DNA of 64,000 nucleotides from JAVBLW01 sp031553215 (GCA_031553215.1 JAVBLW010000003.1:207473-271472); one strand, 5' to 3'; counted from the stretch's first letter, positions 55,685 through 63,846 are shown. Notes: generated by a model not told the origin, from the sequence alone. Translations and numbers: made by a program.

Positions 55685-55748
55685 CAAGTAAATCCTTTAT
55701 CATTTTCTTAACCCATTTAAAGGTGTATTCCCTTGTTATAAATCTCAT
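55671..55748 (-). CDS. 25-residue ORF coupled to tnpB
   Basis: The ATG at 55746-55748 follows GGTGAT at good spacing. The product is basic and amphipathic (MRFITREYTFKWVKKMIKDL, then LDDSK). It overlaps the tnpB start by 14 bases. It may be a leader peptide that couples translation or a minor element-encoded peptide. No family known. Confidence 0.4.
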   Translation of the reverse strand: MRFITREYTFKWVKKMIKDLLDDSK

Positions 55749-55924
55749 TTTTATCACCATACCTATACTATAATTATAGCATTTTAGGTGATGTATAAAA
55801 AGGATTTTTTAATTGATATAAGGGGGCTAAACTGCATTAAATACTATATGATTTCTTCGGGTTTTTCTCAAAATTCATTAGCCATAAATAATGTGATTAG
55901 AAGTTATTAAAGATATTTATAGTT
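55749..55924. other. left flank of the tnpB element
   Basis: The 176 bases between the small ORF and the cimA stop hold a TATAAT-like promoter box on the minus strand near 55770 and a GGCTAA...TTAGCC inverted repeat (about 55825-55885). The element's left end should lie here, but no exact boundary is visible. Confidence 0.35.
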
Positions 55925-57520
55925 TTAATCTAACAGTTCAATTCCTCCGTGTTTTTCTAATTCTTTTATTAATTTTATCTCAATTGAATCGACTAATGCA
56001 ATCCAACTTGCTTCTATTATATCAGTAGAAACCCCAACCGTTGTCCATGAATCAAATAAATCACTTGATTCAATTAAAACTCTAACTTGCGCAGCAGTTG
56101 CACTAGTAGTTTCAAGAACTCTAACTTTATAATCAGTTAAATGTACTTCTTTTAGACAAGGATAGAATATTTCTAACGCTTTTCTTAATGCTTTATCAAG
56201 TGCATTGACTGGCCCATTACCTTCTGCGACAGTTAATTCTACTTTCCCATCCACATTTAGTTTAACCATTGCGCTAGAATTAAATTCTCTAATAACATTA
56301 TTACTTTCTTCAATAATCTTGAATGATTCAAGCTCAAAGCATGGTTTATATGTACCCAACGCTTTTCTAACCAAAAGTTCAAATGTACCATCGGCACCCT
56401 CAAATTGATATCCTTGATGTTCTAATTCTTTAACTCGATTAATAATTACTGTTGTAACCGGATCATCTTTATCAATACTAGCATCAATTTTTTTAATTTT
56501 TTCGACTAGTGTTGAACGTCCAGCAACTTCACTCATTAAAAATCTACGTTCATTACCAACACTTTTTGGAGCAACATGCTCAAACGATGTTGATGATTTA
56601 GTGACCCCATCAATATGCATACCAGCTTTATGGGCAAAAGCATTTGCTCCCACATAAGGCATTTGATTATCTAATGTCATATTCGCAACTTCACTTATTT
56701 TTAATGAAGTACTTGTAAGTAATTCCATATTTTCTTTTGGTATACAGTTATAATCTCTTTTAAGTTGTAAATTAGCTATAATCGTAGAAAGATTTGCATT
56801 ACCACATCTTTCACCAAATCCAACTAAAGTACCTTGAACATGAGTTGCTCCACAAAACACTGCCGACATACTATTAGCAACAGCTGTTCCAGCATCATTA
56901 TGAGCATGGATTCCAATTTCAACATTTATTACTTCTTTTACTTTGGATACAATCTTTTCAATTTCATCAGGGAAACATCCACCATTTGTATCACATAAGC
57001 AAATACATTTAGCTCCAGCATTTTGTGCTGTTACTATAGCTTCTAATGCATATTCTTGATTGTTTTTAAATCCATCAAAGAAATGTTCTGCATCAAAGAT
57101 TACTTCTTTATTATTTTCACATAGGAATCTAACTGTTTCTTCAATCATTTTTAGATTTTCCTCTAAAGAGACATGAAGAATTTCAGTAGCGTGGAAATCC
57201 CAAGTTTTACCAAAAATAGCTACGGCTTTCGTATCAGCTTTTAATAACGATAAGACATTACTATCTTCTGCTACATTAACACCTTTTCTTCTAGTTGAAC
57301 CAAAAGCTGTTAATATAGACTTTTCAAGATGGATTTCTTTTACCTTCTCAAAAAATTCTAAATCTTTTGGATTAGATCCTGGATTACCAGCTTCGATGTA
57401 ATCAACACCTAGTTCATCTAAATATTTAACTATTTTTAGTTTGTCATATACAGAAAATGAAATTCCTGCAGACTGAGCTCCATCCCTAAGTGTAGAATCA
57501 AAAATTGATATACTTTTCAT
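55925..57520 (-). CDS. cimA: (R)-citramalate synthase
   Basis: This 531-aa enzyme of the isopropylmalate/homocitrate synthase family matches the CimA type: IFDSTLRDGAQSAGISFSVYDKLKIVKYLDELG, FGSTRRKG, LCDTNGGCFPDEI, GIHAHNDAGTAVANSM and the long carboxy-terminal regulatory region with KVRVLETTSATAAQVRVLIES. It condenses pyruvate and acetyl-CoA, starting a threonine-independent route to isoleucine. No leuA is present in the operon. Start follows AGGATGTGATGTA. Confidence 0.93.
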   Translation of the reverse strand: MKSISIFDSTLRDGAQSAGISFSVYDKLKIVKYLDELGVDYIEAGNPGSNPKDLEFFEKVKEIHLEKSILTAFGSTRRKGVNVAEDSNVLSLLKADTKAVAIFGKTWDFHATEILHVSLEENLKMIEETVRFLCENNKEVIFDAEHFFDGFKNNQEYALEAIVTAQNAGAKCICLCDTNGGCFPDEIEKIVSKVKEVINVEIGIHAHNDAGTAVANSMSAVFCGATHVQGTLVGFGERCGNANLSTIIANLQLKRDYNCIPKENMELLTSTSLKISEVANMTLDNQMPYVGANAFAHKAGMHIDGVTKSSTSFEHVAPKSVGNERRFLMSEVAGRSTLVEKIKKIDASIDKDDPVTTVIINRVKELEHQGYQFEGADGTFELLVRKALGTYKPCFELESFKIIEESNNVIREFNSSAMVKLNVDGKVELTVAEGNGPVNALDKALRKALEIFYPCLKEVHLTDYKVRVLETTSATAAQVRVLIESSDLFDSWTTVGVSTDIIEASWIALVDSIEIKLIKELEKHGGIELLD

Positions 57521-57547
57521 TACATCACATCCTACCTAAAAATTAAT

Positions 57548-57578
57548 GTAAACATAGGTCAAAAAGACCTATGTTTAC
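57548..57578 (-). repeat. intercistronic stem-loop ilvC-cimA
   Basis: GTAAACATAGGTC and GACCTATGTTTAC, perfect 13-bp stem with a 5-base loop; only ATTAATTTTT follows on the minus strand, so at most a weak terminator. Confidence 0.65.
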
Positions 57579-57593
57579 TAGACAAATTATTAA

Positions 57594-58613
57594 TTAGTTA
57601 TTGATTAATTTATCTTCTTCATTATTCCAGCTATAAAGTTTACGGATTTCTGCCCCAACTTTTTCACTTGAATGTTCAGCACCTAATTTTCTCATTGCTC
57701 TAAAGTGTGCTTGACCACCAGCTTCAGACATATCTAATAAGAAATCTTTTGCAAATGTTCCATCTTGAATATCAGATAAAACTTTTTTCATTGCTTTTTT
57801 AGTTTCATCAGTAATGATTTTTGGTCCTGTAATATAATCTCCATATTCAGCTGTATTAGAAATAGAATATCTCATTCCAGCGAATCCTGATTGATAAATT
57901 AAGTCAACGATTAATTTCATTTCATGAATACATTCGAAATAAGCATTTCTTTCATCATATCCAGCTTCAACTAATGTTTCATAACCAGCTTGCATTAATG
58001 CACAAACTCCACCACATAATACTGCTTGTTCACCGAATAAGTCAGTTTCAGTTTCAGTTCTGAATGTAGTTTCTAATACACCAGCTCTAGCTCCACCAAT
58101 ACCAGCAGCATATGCTAAAGCTTTATCTAAAGCTTTACCAGTTGCATCTTGGTGAACAGCTACTAAACAAGGAACACCTTTTCCAGCTTGATATTCACTT
58201 CTAACTGTATGTCCAGGTCCTTTTGGAGCAATCATACATACATCTACGTTAGCAGGTGCAACAATTTGTCCAAAGTGGATTGCAAATCCATGAGCAAACA
58301 TTAACATTTTTCCTTCTGTTAAGTTTGGTTCGATATCTTTTTTATACATTTTAGCTTGAGATTCATCATTAATTAAAATCATGATAACGTCAGCTTTTTT
58401 AGCAGCTTCTGCAGCTGTATAAACAGTTAATCCTTGTTTTTCAGCTTTTGCCCAAGATTTTGATCCTTCATATAAACCAACGATTACATTAACACCTGAA
58501 TCTTTTAAGTTTAAAGCATGAGCATGCCCTTGTGAACCATAACCAATAATTGCTACAGTTTTTCCTTTTAATACGTCTAAGTTACAATCTTTTTGATAAT
58601 AAATATTTGCCAT
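57594..58613 (-). CDS. ilvC: ketol-acid reductoisomerase
   Basis: This 339-aa class I enzyme has the NAD(P)H-binding GYGSQGHAHALNLKDSG near residue 25, MIAPKGPGHTVRSEY, DLFGEQAVLCGG with metal-binding Asp and Glu, YFECIHEMKLIVDLIYQSG and SNTAEYGD. It isomerises and reduces the IlvBN products. The start follows GGAGGAAAATTAAAA, a slightly long spacing. Confidence 0.97.
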   Translation of the reverse strand: MANIYYQKDCNLDVLKGKTVAIIGYGSQGHAHALNLKDSGVNVIVGLYEGSKSWAKAEKQGLTVYTAAEAAKKADVIMILINDESQAKMYKKDIEPNLTEGKMLMFAHGFAIHFGQIVAPANVDVCMIAPKGPGHTVRSEYQAGKGVPCLVAVHQDATGKALDKALAYAAGIGGARAGVLETTFRTETETDLFGEQAVLCGGVCALMQAGYETLVEAGYDERNAYFECIHEMKLIVDLIYQSGFAGMRYSISNTAEYGDYITGPKIITDETKKAMKKVLSDIQDGTFAKDFLLDMSEAGGQAHFRAMRKLGAEHSSEKVGAEIRKLYSWNNEEDKLINN

Positions 58614-58656
58614 TTTTAATTTTCCTCCATAATGCTACAAACACTTCTTTTTTATA

Positions 58657-58675
58657 CATTAAACTTTTACAGTTT
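58657..58675 (-). repeat. intercistronic stem-loop ilvN-ilvC
   Basis: TTAAACT and AGTTTAA with a 5-base loop; the ilvN stop codon lies within it. Confidence 0.5.
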
Positions 58676-59179
58676 AACTTTCTTTAATTCATTTTCACCA
58701 CGGCACAAAGCAGTTAATCCTGTTCTAACTATTTCTTTGATACCATATGGTTCTAACATAGATATAAGTGCTTCCACTTTATCTTCATCACCAGTTACTT
58801 GAATAACTAATGAATTTTTAGCCACATCGACTATATTCGCTCTAAATATTTCGACTATTCCAATAATCTCAGCTCGTTGTTTATCAGTAACTCCGATTTT
58901 AATCATCACAATTTCTCTTAATACAGAACTAGCTGGAGATAACTCAACAATTTTGACGACGTCAATTAATTTGCTAACTTGGTTCTTAATTTGAACAACC
59001 GTTTCTTTGTCAGTATGCACAACAATTGTCATACGTGAAAGAGTTGGATCTTCGGTCACACCTACAGTTAAACTATCGATATTATATCCTCTTCTTGAAA
59101 ATAGCCCAGAAATACGGCTTAGTACTCCTGAATGGTTCTTTACCAATATAGATAATACATGTCTTTCCAACATCTTCAC
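58667..59179 (-). CDS. ilvN: acetolactate synthase regulatory subunit
   Basis: This 170-aa subunit has an amino-terminal ACT domain (HVLSILVKNHSGVLSRISGLFSRRGYNIDSLTVG) and the carboxy-terminal regulatory domain (VMIKIGVTDKQRAEIIGI). It confers valine feedback sensitivity on IlvB. It is the first gene of the operon, behind an Ile T-box, with its start after GGAGGTG. Confidence 0.96.
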   Translation of the reverse strand: MKMLERHVLSILVKNHSGVLSRISGLFSRRGYNIDSLTVGVTEDPTLSRMTIVVHTDKETVVQIKNQVSKLIDVVKIVELSPASSVLREIVMIKIGVTDKQRAEIIGIVEIFRANIVDVAKNSLVIQVTGDEDKVEALISMLEPYGIKEIVRTGLTALCRGENELKKVKL

Positions 59180-59209
59180 CTCCTTTAGATATTATAACCT
59201 ATTTTTCTA

Positions 59210-59480
59210 TTAAAAAAAAGCCTTATCTCCAAAAAAGAGACAAGACATTACAATCCTGCGGTACCACTCTACTTGCCATACAAAATAGCCACTCAATTTA
59301 CATCAATAACAATGCTAGATACAGTAACGCGTATCAAACGACCTAATCTACTAATTTCTTTTCAATCGGTTGCATCTTGGGTGATATTCATTATATTCAT
59401 GTGCTACTTTTCACCATCTATAGCTCTCTAAAACATTATATATAATTACTTGTCCCAGTCAAAACATTTAATATTTAATA
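59210..59480 (-). promoter_or_regulatory. T-box leader (probably isoleucine) of the ilv-leu operon
   Basis: On the minus strand GTAGAGTGGTACCGCAGG (59255-59272) is the tRNA-end-binding T-box. It is followed by a terminator (CTTGTCTC and GAGATAAG arms, T-run, 59213-59251). The Stem I region has GGTGAAAAGTAGC and GAAT-ATC-ACC; ATC (59393-59395) is an Ile codon followed by A, the likely specifier. Uncharged tRNA-Ile would open the operon. This fills most of the 426 bases between ilvN and the next gene. Confidence 0.9.
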
Positions 59481-59487
59481 TACTAAT

Positions 59488-59515
59488 ATTCTATCATATT
59501 TGGCATTTTTGTCAA
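59488..59515 (-). promoter_or_regulatory. promoter of the ilv-leu operon
   Basis: TTGACA (59510-59515), 16-base spacer, TAGAAT (59488-59493) on the minus strand, just upstream of the T-box. Confidence 0.75.
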
Positions 59516-59544
59516 TAAATAAAATAAAATAAATTCATTTTCTA

Positions 59545-59592
59545 GAAAATTAAAATTTTATTTTAGAAAATGAATTTATCTCGAAATTTTAT
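59545..59592. terminator. possible terminator after the NatB-like gene
   Basis: ATAAATTCATTTTCTAGAAAATT-type inverted repeat (about 59530-59580: AAATTCATTTTCTA and TAGAAAATGAATTT) lies downstream of the permease stop, which is at 59606. A long, A+T-rich stem; the T-tract is weak. Confidence 0.5.
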
Positions 59593-59605
59593 ATTTTATT
59601 ATAGA

Positions 59606-60766
59606 CTATTTATTGAACATTATTTTTTCGTTATTAAACATCTTAGTCAAAATAAGCACAAGAGCTACCGTATACACAACATTTATACCAATCGTTACCA
59701 CTACATTTAAAGGATTAATGTCGAAAGACAGTATTTGACCTAAAGCAATAACACTATTGTATAACGGAATAATGAATTCTATCGTCCCATGAGGCTTTGA
59801 ACCCGTAATCATAGACAATATCCCAACCATCATTACAACTCCCATTAGTGGCATAGAATACAAAGAAGCTTCTTTAACATTTTTTGCAAAGGCTGACAAT
59901 ACCGCCATCAATCCTACTATTACACAAACAACACTAATCAATATCAATAAAATCATTGCATAATCACCAATGTTATAAATATCAGCACTTCCACTACCCA
60001 TAATCTTAGGTAATGAAGCAGCAACCCCTATAAAGCTACTAATGGCTCCAATGGCAGATAATATACTAAGGCCGAATATTTTTCCTAAAGCAATATGACT
60101 TCTATTTGTTGGAGTAACAAGCAAAGTCGCTATTGTTCCTCTTTCTTTTTCACCCGCTATAGATTCAGGAGTAACCGACATAACCGCAGTAAACAAGAAC
60201 GTCATAATCAAAAATGGCATTAACATAGCAAAATTTTCTCCATTCGCCTTCTTTTGATCATATCGTTCACTAGTCATAATTGCAAAGGCATCATCTGATA
60301 TACCAAGTAATTCTCTATTATATTGTTCAAGCAATATACCCAGTGTCATATAAGAATTATTACTCCTACTGTCTGTAGGGTTATAATAAACAACAACTTC
60401 ATTTCCTGGACTACTTATATTACTATCAAAGTTTTCCGGAAATATAACAATTGCGGCCAACTTTTTATCTTCTACTCTTTTTACCATATTACCTAAAGTA
60501 TCTGTATTTTCAAATACAAAATGAATACCATATTCAGTTGAGGTATTAACATATTCTTGAAATGATTTATTAGTTGAATCATTAACAATTACAATATTAT
60601 AAAGTTCGATAGTATTATCATCAGTATCAGCTTCAAAGGCCGTTCCCATAAATGAATAAAGTATATATATTAGCAATCCTGGTAGAATAAACATTGAAAA
60701 AACTAATCGTTTATCTTGAAAAACACGATATAACTCTTTTTTCATTATAACAAGTATATTTTTCAT
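59606..60766 (-). CDS. NatB-like ABC-2 permease
   Basis: This 386-aa exporter permease has an amino-terminal span, a roughly 150-residue extracytoplasmic domain, and five or six spans after residue 190 (PFLIMTFLFTAVMSVTPESIAGEKERGTIATLLVTPTNR). The EKERGT block is typical of NatB/CcmB-like Na+ or drug exporters. It overlaps the ATPase stop by one base. Last gene of an XRE-membrane protein-ATPase-permease cassette. Confidence 0.87.
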   Translation of the reverse strand: MKNILVIMKKELYRVFQDKRLVFSMFILPGLLIYILYSFMGTAFEADTDDNTIELYNIVIVNDSTNKSFQEYVNTSTEYGIHFVFENTDTLGNMVKRVEDKKLAAIVIFPENFDSNISSPGNEVVVYYNPTDSRSNNSYMTLGILLEQYNRELLGISDDAFAIMTSERYDQKKANGENFAMLMPFLIMTFLFTAVMSVTPESIAGEKERGTIATLLVTPTNRSHIALGKIFGLSILSAIGAISSFIGVAASLPKIMGSGSADIYNIGDYAMILLILISVVCVIVGLMAVLSAFAKNVKEASLYSMPLMGVVMMVGILSMITGSKPHGTIEFIIPLYNSVIALGQILSFDINPLNVVVTIGINVVYTVALVLILTKMFNNEKIMFNK

Positions 60767-61539
60767 TAGTATCCACCAACTTCCTTAACATATGTATCAA
60801 AGAATACTTCTTCTAAGTTCTTTTCCTTAACTAAATTACCTAAAGTACCCTCTAATACCATTTTCCCATTTATTATAATACCAACTCTATCACATACTTT
60901 TTCAATAAGTGAAAATATATGAGTTGAAATAATTATAGTTTTCCCCGCTTCATTCAATTCCAATAAAAAATCAGTAACAATCTTTGCAGTAATTACATCA
61001 AGTCCATTTGTTGGTTCATCAAATATAATGATATCAGGATTATGAACTAAAGATATTGCAATTGAAGCCTTTTGTTTCATCCCCGTTGATAAATCTCCAA
61101 TTTTAATTGCCTTAAATTCATTTATTCCGAATTTATCAAACAATCTTTCTTTCCATGAATCACGAATACTATCATCAATGTTTCTTAAAGCACTATAATA
61201 ATCAAACAAATAATCAGGAGTAAAGAAATCTTCTAATTTCAAATCGCTTGTTAAAAAAGCAATTTTTTCTCTAACTTCTTTAGAATTAGTTTTCACACTA
61301 AATCCTTCTACTAATGCATCTCCTTCATCTGGACTAATAAGGGTAGATAAAATTCTTAATGTTGTTGTCTTACCAGCACCATTAGGACCTAATAATCCAT
61401 AAACCTCTCCCTTATGAACATTAAAACTCAAATCATCTACTGCGACCTTAAGTTTATCTTTAGTATTATTGTTCTTTTGTTGCTTCTTCGACAAAACAAA
61501 TGTCTTCTTAATATTTTTTATTTCAATAACATTTTCCAT
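60766..61539 (-). CDS. NatA-like ABC ATPase
   Basis: This 257-aa ATPase has Walker A GLLGPNGAGKTTTLRIL near residue 49, signature LSTGMKQKASIA, Walker B IIIFDEPTNGLDVITA and a switch region ISTHIFSLIEKVCDRV. Sequence resembles NatA-type sodium or toxin exporters. One-base overlaps with both neighbours suggest coupled translation. Confidence 0.9.
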   Translation of the reverse strand: MENVIEIKNIKKTFVLSKKQQKNNNTKDKLKVAVDDLSFNVHKGEVYGLLGPNGAGKTTTLRILSTLISPDEGDALVEGFSVKTNSKEVREKIAFLTSDLKLEDFFTPDYLFDYYSALRNIDDSIRDSWKERLFDKFGINEFKAIKIGDLSTGMKQKASIAISLVHNPDIIIFDEPTNGLDVITAKIVTDFLLELNEAGKTIIISTHIFSLIEKVCDRVGIIINGKMVLEGTLGNLVKEKNLEEVFFDTYVKEVGGY

Positions 61540-61961
61540 TAACTAACCCTCCTATAATAGATATGTGCAATTAAATTTATAGCCATAACCGAGAAAAACA
61601 CCACACATAAAGTGTTATAAACAGCACGATTATAATTTATGGTTATTGTAATTGCGATAGCTAAAGCAATTTCAATTACTACAAATGAAAACCTCGATGC
61701 CTTATAGACAATCATCCATTCTCTATCATCATTTTCTTTTATATATCTTTTACGCAACAACTCTTCATTATTCAATGCCCTAATCATAGATATTATACTT
61801 ATTATCATAACTGTACCAAAGCCACTAATAAAACCAGACACATAAGCTTTATTACCTGGAATTACTTCCACTAACACCAAAATAGCAAAGACTAAAATTA
61901 TACCCAAAACAATTGTTGCAAGAATTATTTTATTTTTTACTTTTGCTTTATATTTTTCCAT
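61539..61961 (-). CDS. four-span membrane protein of the XRE/NatAB cassette
   Basis: This 140-aa protein has two hydrophobic pairs (about residues 12-57 and 85-130) separated by a charged loop (RALNNEELLRKRYIKENDDREWMIVYKASR). The layout resembles the DUF2178-like proteins often placed between an XRE regulator and an ABC exporter, but this family link is tentative. One-base overlaps join it to both neighbours. Confidence 0.7.
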   Translation of the reverse strand: MEKYKAKVKNKIILATIVLGIILVFAILVLVEVIPGNKAYVSGFISGFGTVMIISIISMIRALNNEELLRKRYIKENDDREWMIVYKASRFSFVVIEIALAIAITITINYNRAVYNTLCVVFFSVMAINLIAHIYYRRVS

Positions 61962-62167
61962 TAAAACAGCTCCTCCTCACTAAAATCAAAAACTTCCTCA
62001 ATACTCAAACCAAAATACTTTGATATTCGGTAAGCAATTACTAAACTCGCTACATATTTGCCACATTCTAAAGAAGTAATTGTTTGTCTAGTTACACCAA
62101 CAGCATTAGCCAATTCTTCTTGAGATATTCTCTTCTCTTTCCTTAATTCGGCAATTTTTGTCTTCAT
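61961..62167 (-). CDS. XRE-family regulator of the ABC cassette
   Basis: This 68-aa protein is a compact Cro/CI helix-turn-helix: KIAELRKEKRISQEELANAVGVTRQTITSLECGKY, then the usual SLVIAYRISKYFGLSIEEVF tail. ATG 62165-62167 follows AAAGGTGAT; the longer upstream frame would cross the promoter. It probably represses its own operon through the palindrome over the promoter. Confidence 0.92.
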   Translation of the reverse strand: MKTKIAELRKEKRISQEELANAVGVTRQTITSLECGKYVASLVIAYRISKYFGLSIEEVFDFSEEELF

Positions 62168-62207
62168 AGCATCACCTTTCTTCTTGCAAAGCAAACTTGT
62201 CATAATT

Positions 62208-62239
62208 AGTATAGTATACTTTGCAAGCATTGTAAAGTA
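62208..62239 (-). promoter_or_regulatory. promoter and palindromic operator of the XRE/ABC cassette
   Basis: TTTACA (62231-62236), 17-base spacer, TATACT (62208-62213). A near-perfect palindrome TACTTTGCAA-GCA-TTGTAAAGTA (62217-62239, one mismatched pair) covers the -35 and spacer. A further half-site-like CTTGCAAAG lies at 62183-62191. Confidence 0.7.
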
Positions 62240-62247
62240 TTTTTTAT

Positions 62248-62284
62248 AAAAAAAGAAAAGAAATTTAAAACTCCTTTTCTTATT
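62248..62284 (-). terminator. terminator of rsuA
   Basis: AAGAAAAG and CTTTTCTT arms at the rsuA stop, followed on the minus strand by a T-run. Confidence 0.7.
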
Positions 62285-62990
62285 TCTTATTCAATTTCAA
62301 TGAATCAAGTTCTTCAGCTGTTAAAAATCTATATTCACCAAGAGGCAATTTTTCATCTAATGATACTTCTCCAAACTTAACCCTTTTTAAATATGTCACT
62401 TCCATACCTAAGCTTTTGAACATTCTTTTAACTTGATGAAACTTTCCTTCATGAATAGTAAGATAACACTTTCCTTCTTCAATCATTTCACATTTCGCAG
62501 GCAATGTTAAATATCCATCTTCTAAAGTAATGCCTTTTTCGAAATCTTTAAAATATTTTTCTTTAAATGCACCAGAATATTCTACATAATAGACTTTATC
62601 AACATGGTATTTAGGACTTAATAATTCATGTGCCAATTTTCCATCATTAGTTATTAGTAGTAATCCTTCCGTATCAATATCTAAACGTCCAACCGGAAAA
62701 GGATTTTGACCTCTGAATTCATCTACTAAATCAATAACGGTTTGATATCTAGGATCATAAGTCGCACTAACAACTCCATCCGGTTTATTCAGCATTATAT
62801 AAATTAATTTTTGATATAAAACTTCTGAACCATCGACAATAATTTCATCATTTAATTCATCTACTTTAAAATCATCATTAGTGATATATTCATTATTAAC
62901 ACTAACATAACCTTTTCTAATTATTTCTTTTACTTCTTTTCTACTTCCATATCCACTATGGCTAAGTAATTTATCTAATCTCATCGACAT
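62280..62990 (-). CDS. rsuA: RsuA-family 16S rRNA pseudouridine synthase
   Basis: This 236-aa enzyme has an S4 RNA-binding domain (MRLDKLLSHSGYGSRKEVKEIIRKGYVSVN) and a catalytic domain with IMLNKPDGVVSATYD and FPVGRLDIDTEGLLLITNDG (catalytic Asp). The end has TIHEGKFHQVKRMFKSLG and VKFGEVSLDEKLPLGEYR. Family members convert U516 of 16S rRNA. The start ATG follows AGGTGAA. Confidence 0.92.
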   Translation of the reverse strand: MSMRLDKLLSHSGYGSRKEVKEIIRKGYVSVNNEYITNDDFKVDELNDEIIVDGSEVLYQKLIYIMLNKPDGVVSATYDPRYQTVIDLVDEFRGQNPFPVGRLDIDTEGLLLITNDGKLAHELLSPKYHVDKVYYVEYSGAFKEKYFKDFEKGITLEDGYLTLPAKCEMIEEGKCYLTIHEGKFHQVKRMFKSLGMEVTYLKRVKFGEVSLDEKLPLGEYRFLTAEELDSLKLNKK

Positions 62991-63040
62991 ATATTCACCT
63001 ACTAAATTTCTAATATTAGTATATCAAAAACTAATACTTT

Positions 63041-63337
63041 TTACCATCTATATATTTTCATATTAACATAGTTATCAACTACAGTAATTCCTTCTTGTTC
63101 AAGCAAATTAGCTTGTTCATCCCAAAATGATACCAACGAACCATCTTCGTGAATCACTCTATGACAAGGATAATCACCATAATAATCTGCATTACTTAAT
63201 ACTTTGCCAACTTGTCGAGCATTCTTCGGATATCCTGTCATTATAGCAATTTGTTTATAACTAGCAACCCTACCTCGAGGAATCTCAGAGACTACTGATA
63301 AAACTAAATCTATAAATTCATCATTAATAAACTTCAT
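63041..63337 (-). CDS. MGMT-family O6-alkylguanine alkyltransferase-like protein
   Basis: This 98-aa protein consists only of the DNA-binding/active-site domain of O6-alkylguanine-DNA alkyltransferases: VVSEIPRGRVASYKQIAIMTGYPKNARQVGKVL with the Arg finger region, and PCHRVIHEDGSL with the acceptor Cys. The size is that of alkyltransferase-like proteins, which usually have Trp in place of this Cys. Here Cys is kept, so it may still accept alkyl groups. Start follows AAGGGGA. Confidence 0.88.
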   Translation of the reverse strand: MKFINDEFIDLVLSVVSEIPRGRVASYKQIAIMTGYPKNARQVGKVLSNADYYGDYPCHRVIHEDGSLVSFWDEQANLLEQEGITVVDNYVNMKIYRW

Positions 63338-63387
63338 AGCATATTCCCCTTAACTTTTTTCAAAGTCCTTCATAAAATTATATATTG

Positions 63388-63415
63388 ATTATAACATATA
63401 CATTTTTTTAAGCAA
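63388..63415 (-). promoter_or_regulatory. promoter of the MGMT-like gene
   Basis: TTGCTT (63410-63415), 16-base spacer, TATAAT (63388-63393) on the minus strand. The rest of 63338-63570 holds no ORF or RNA that I can support. Confidence 0.6.
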
Positions 63416-63574
63416 ATCCACTCAATAAATCCTTCTAGTTTAAAATTATCTTTAATTATTTATAGAATATATTTATTTACTTTACTTCTAAATCAAATCA
63501 ACTGGCATATATTATATTAACAACTGAATTTGATTCCTCATAAATTACTAAAGTTATTTTTTTGTAATTCTTTG

Positions 63575-63603
63575 TTGACTTCAAATGTCATATTTGTTAT
63601 AAT
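63575..63603 (+). promoter_or_regulatory. promoter of tRNA-Cys
   Basis: TTGACT (63575-63580), 17-base spacer, TATAAT (63598-63603). Confidence 0.8.
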
Positions 63604-63633
63604 AATTTTGCTTTCAAAAAACGAAGGTAAATC

Positions 63634-63708
63634 GGTCGGGTAGCCAAGTGGTAAGGCCAAGCACTGCAACTGCTTTATGCGGGGGTTCAAATCCGTCCCC
63701 GACCTCCA
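63634..63708 (+). tRNA. tRNA-Cys (anticodon GCA)
   Basis: A 75-base cloverleaf: acceptor GGTCGGG with CCCGACC, discriminator T and encoded CCA; D arm AGCCAAGTGGTAAGGC; anticodon loop CTGCAAC (GCA); T arm GGGGGTTCAAATCCGTCCCC. Confidence 0.95.
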
Positions 63709-63753
63709 ATTAAATAATACTTTGATTTATACCAAAGCAAAGTTAATATAATA

Positions 63754-63779
63754 GAAACGGTTAAAAACCGTTTTTTTAT
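63754..63779 (+). terminator. terminator of tRNA-Cys
   Basis: AAACGGTT-AAAA-ACCGTTTTTTT, an 8-bp hairpin with T-run. Confidence 0.85.
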
Positions 63780-63803
63780 TTTCAAATAATAATTAAAACA
63801 TTC

Positions 63804-63846
63804 TTGGCACTCCTGTATTGACAGTGCCAAAAATAAGTATTATAAT
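63804..63846 (+). promoter_or_regulatory. CIRCE-like operator over a consensus promoter
   Basis: TTGGCACTC-N9-CAGTGCCAA (63804-63830) has the 9-9-9 layout of the HrcA operator (TTAGCACTC-N9-GAGTGCTAA). TTGACA (63818-63823), a 17-base spacer and TATAAT (63841-63846) form a perfect promoter overlapping it. AAAGGAG follows at about 63858, but no normal start codon or ORF follows inside the window (63864-64000). Confidence 0.7.
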
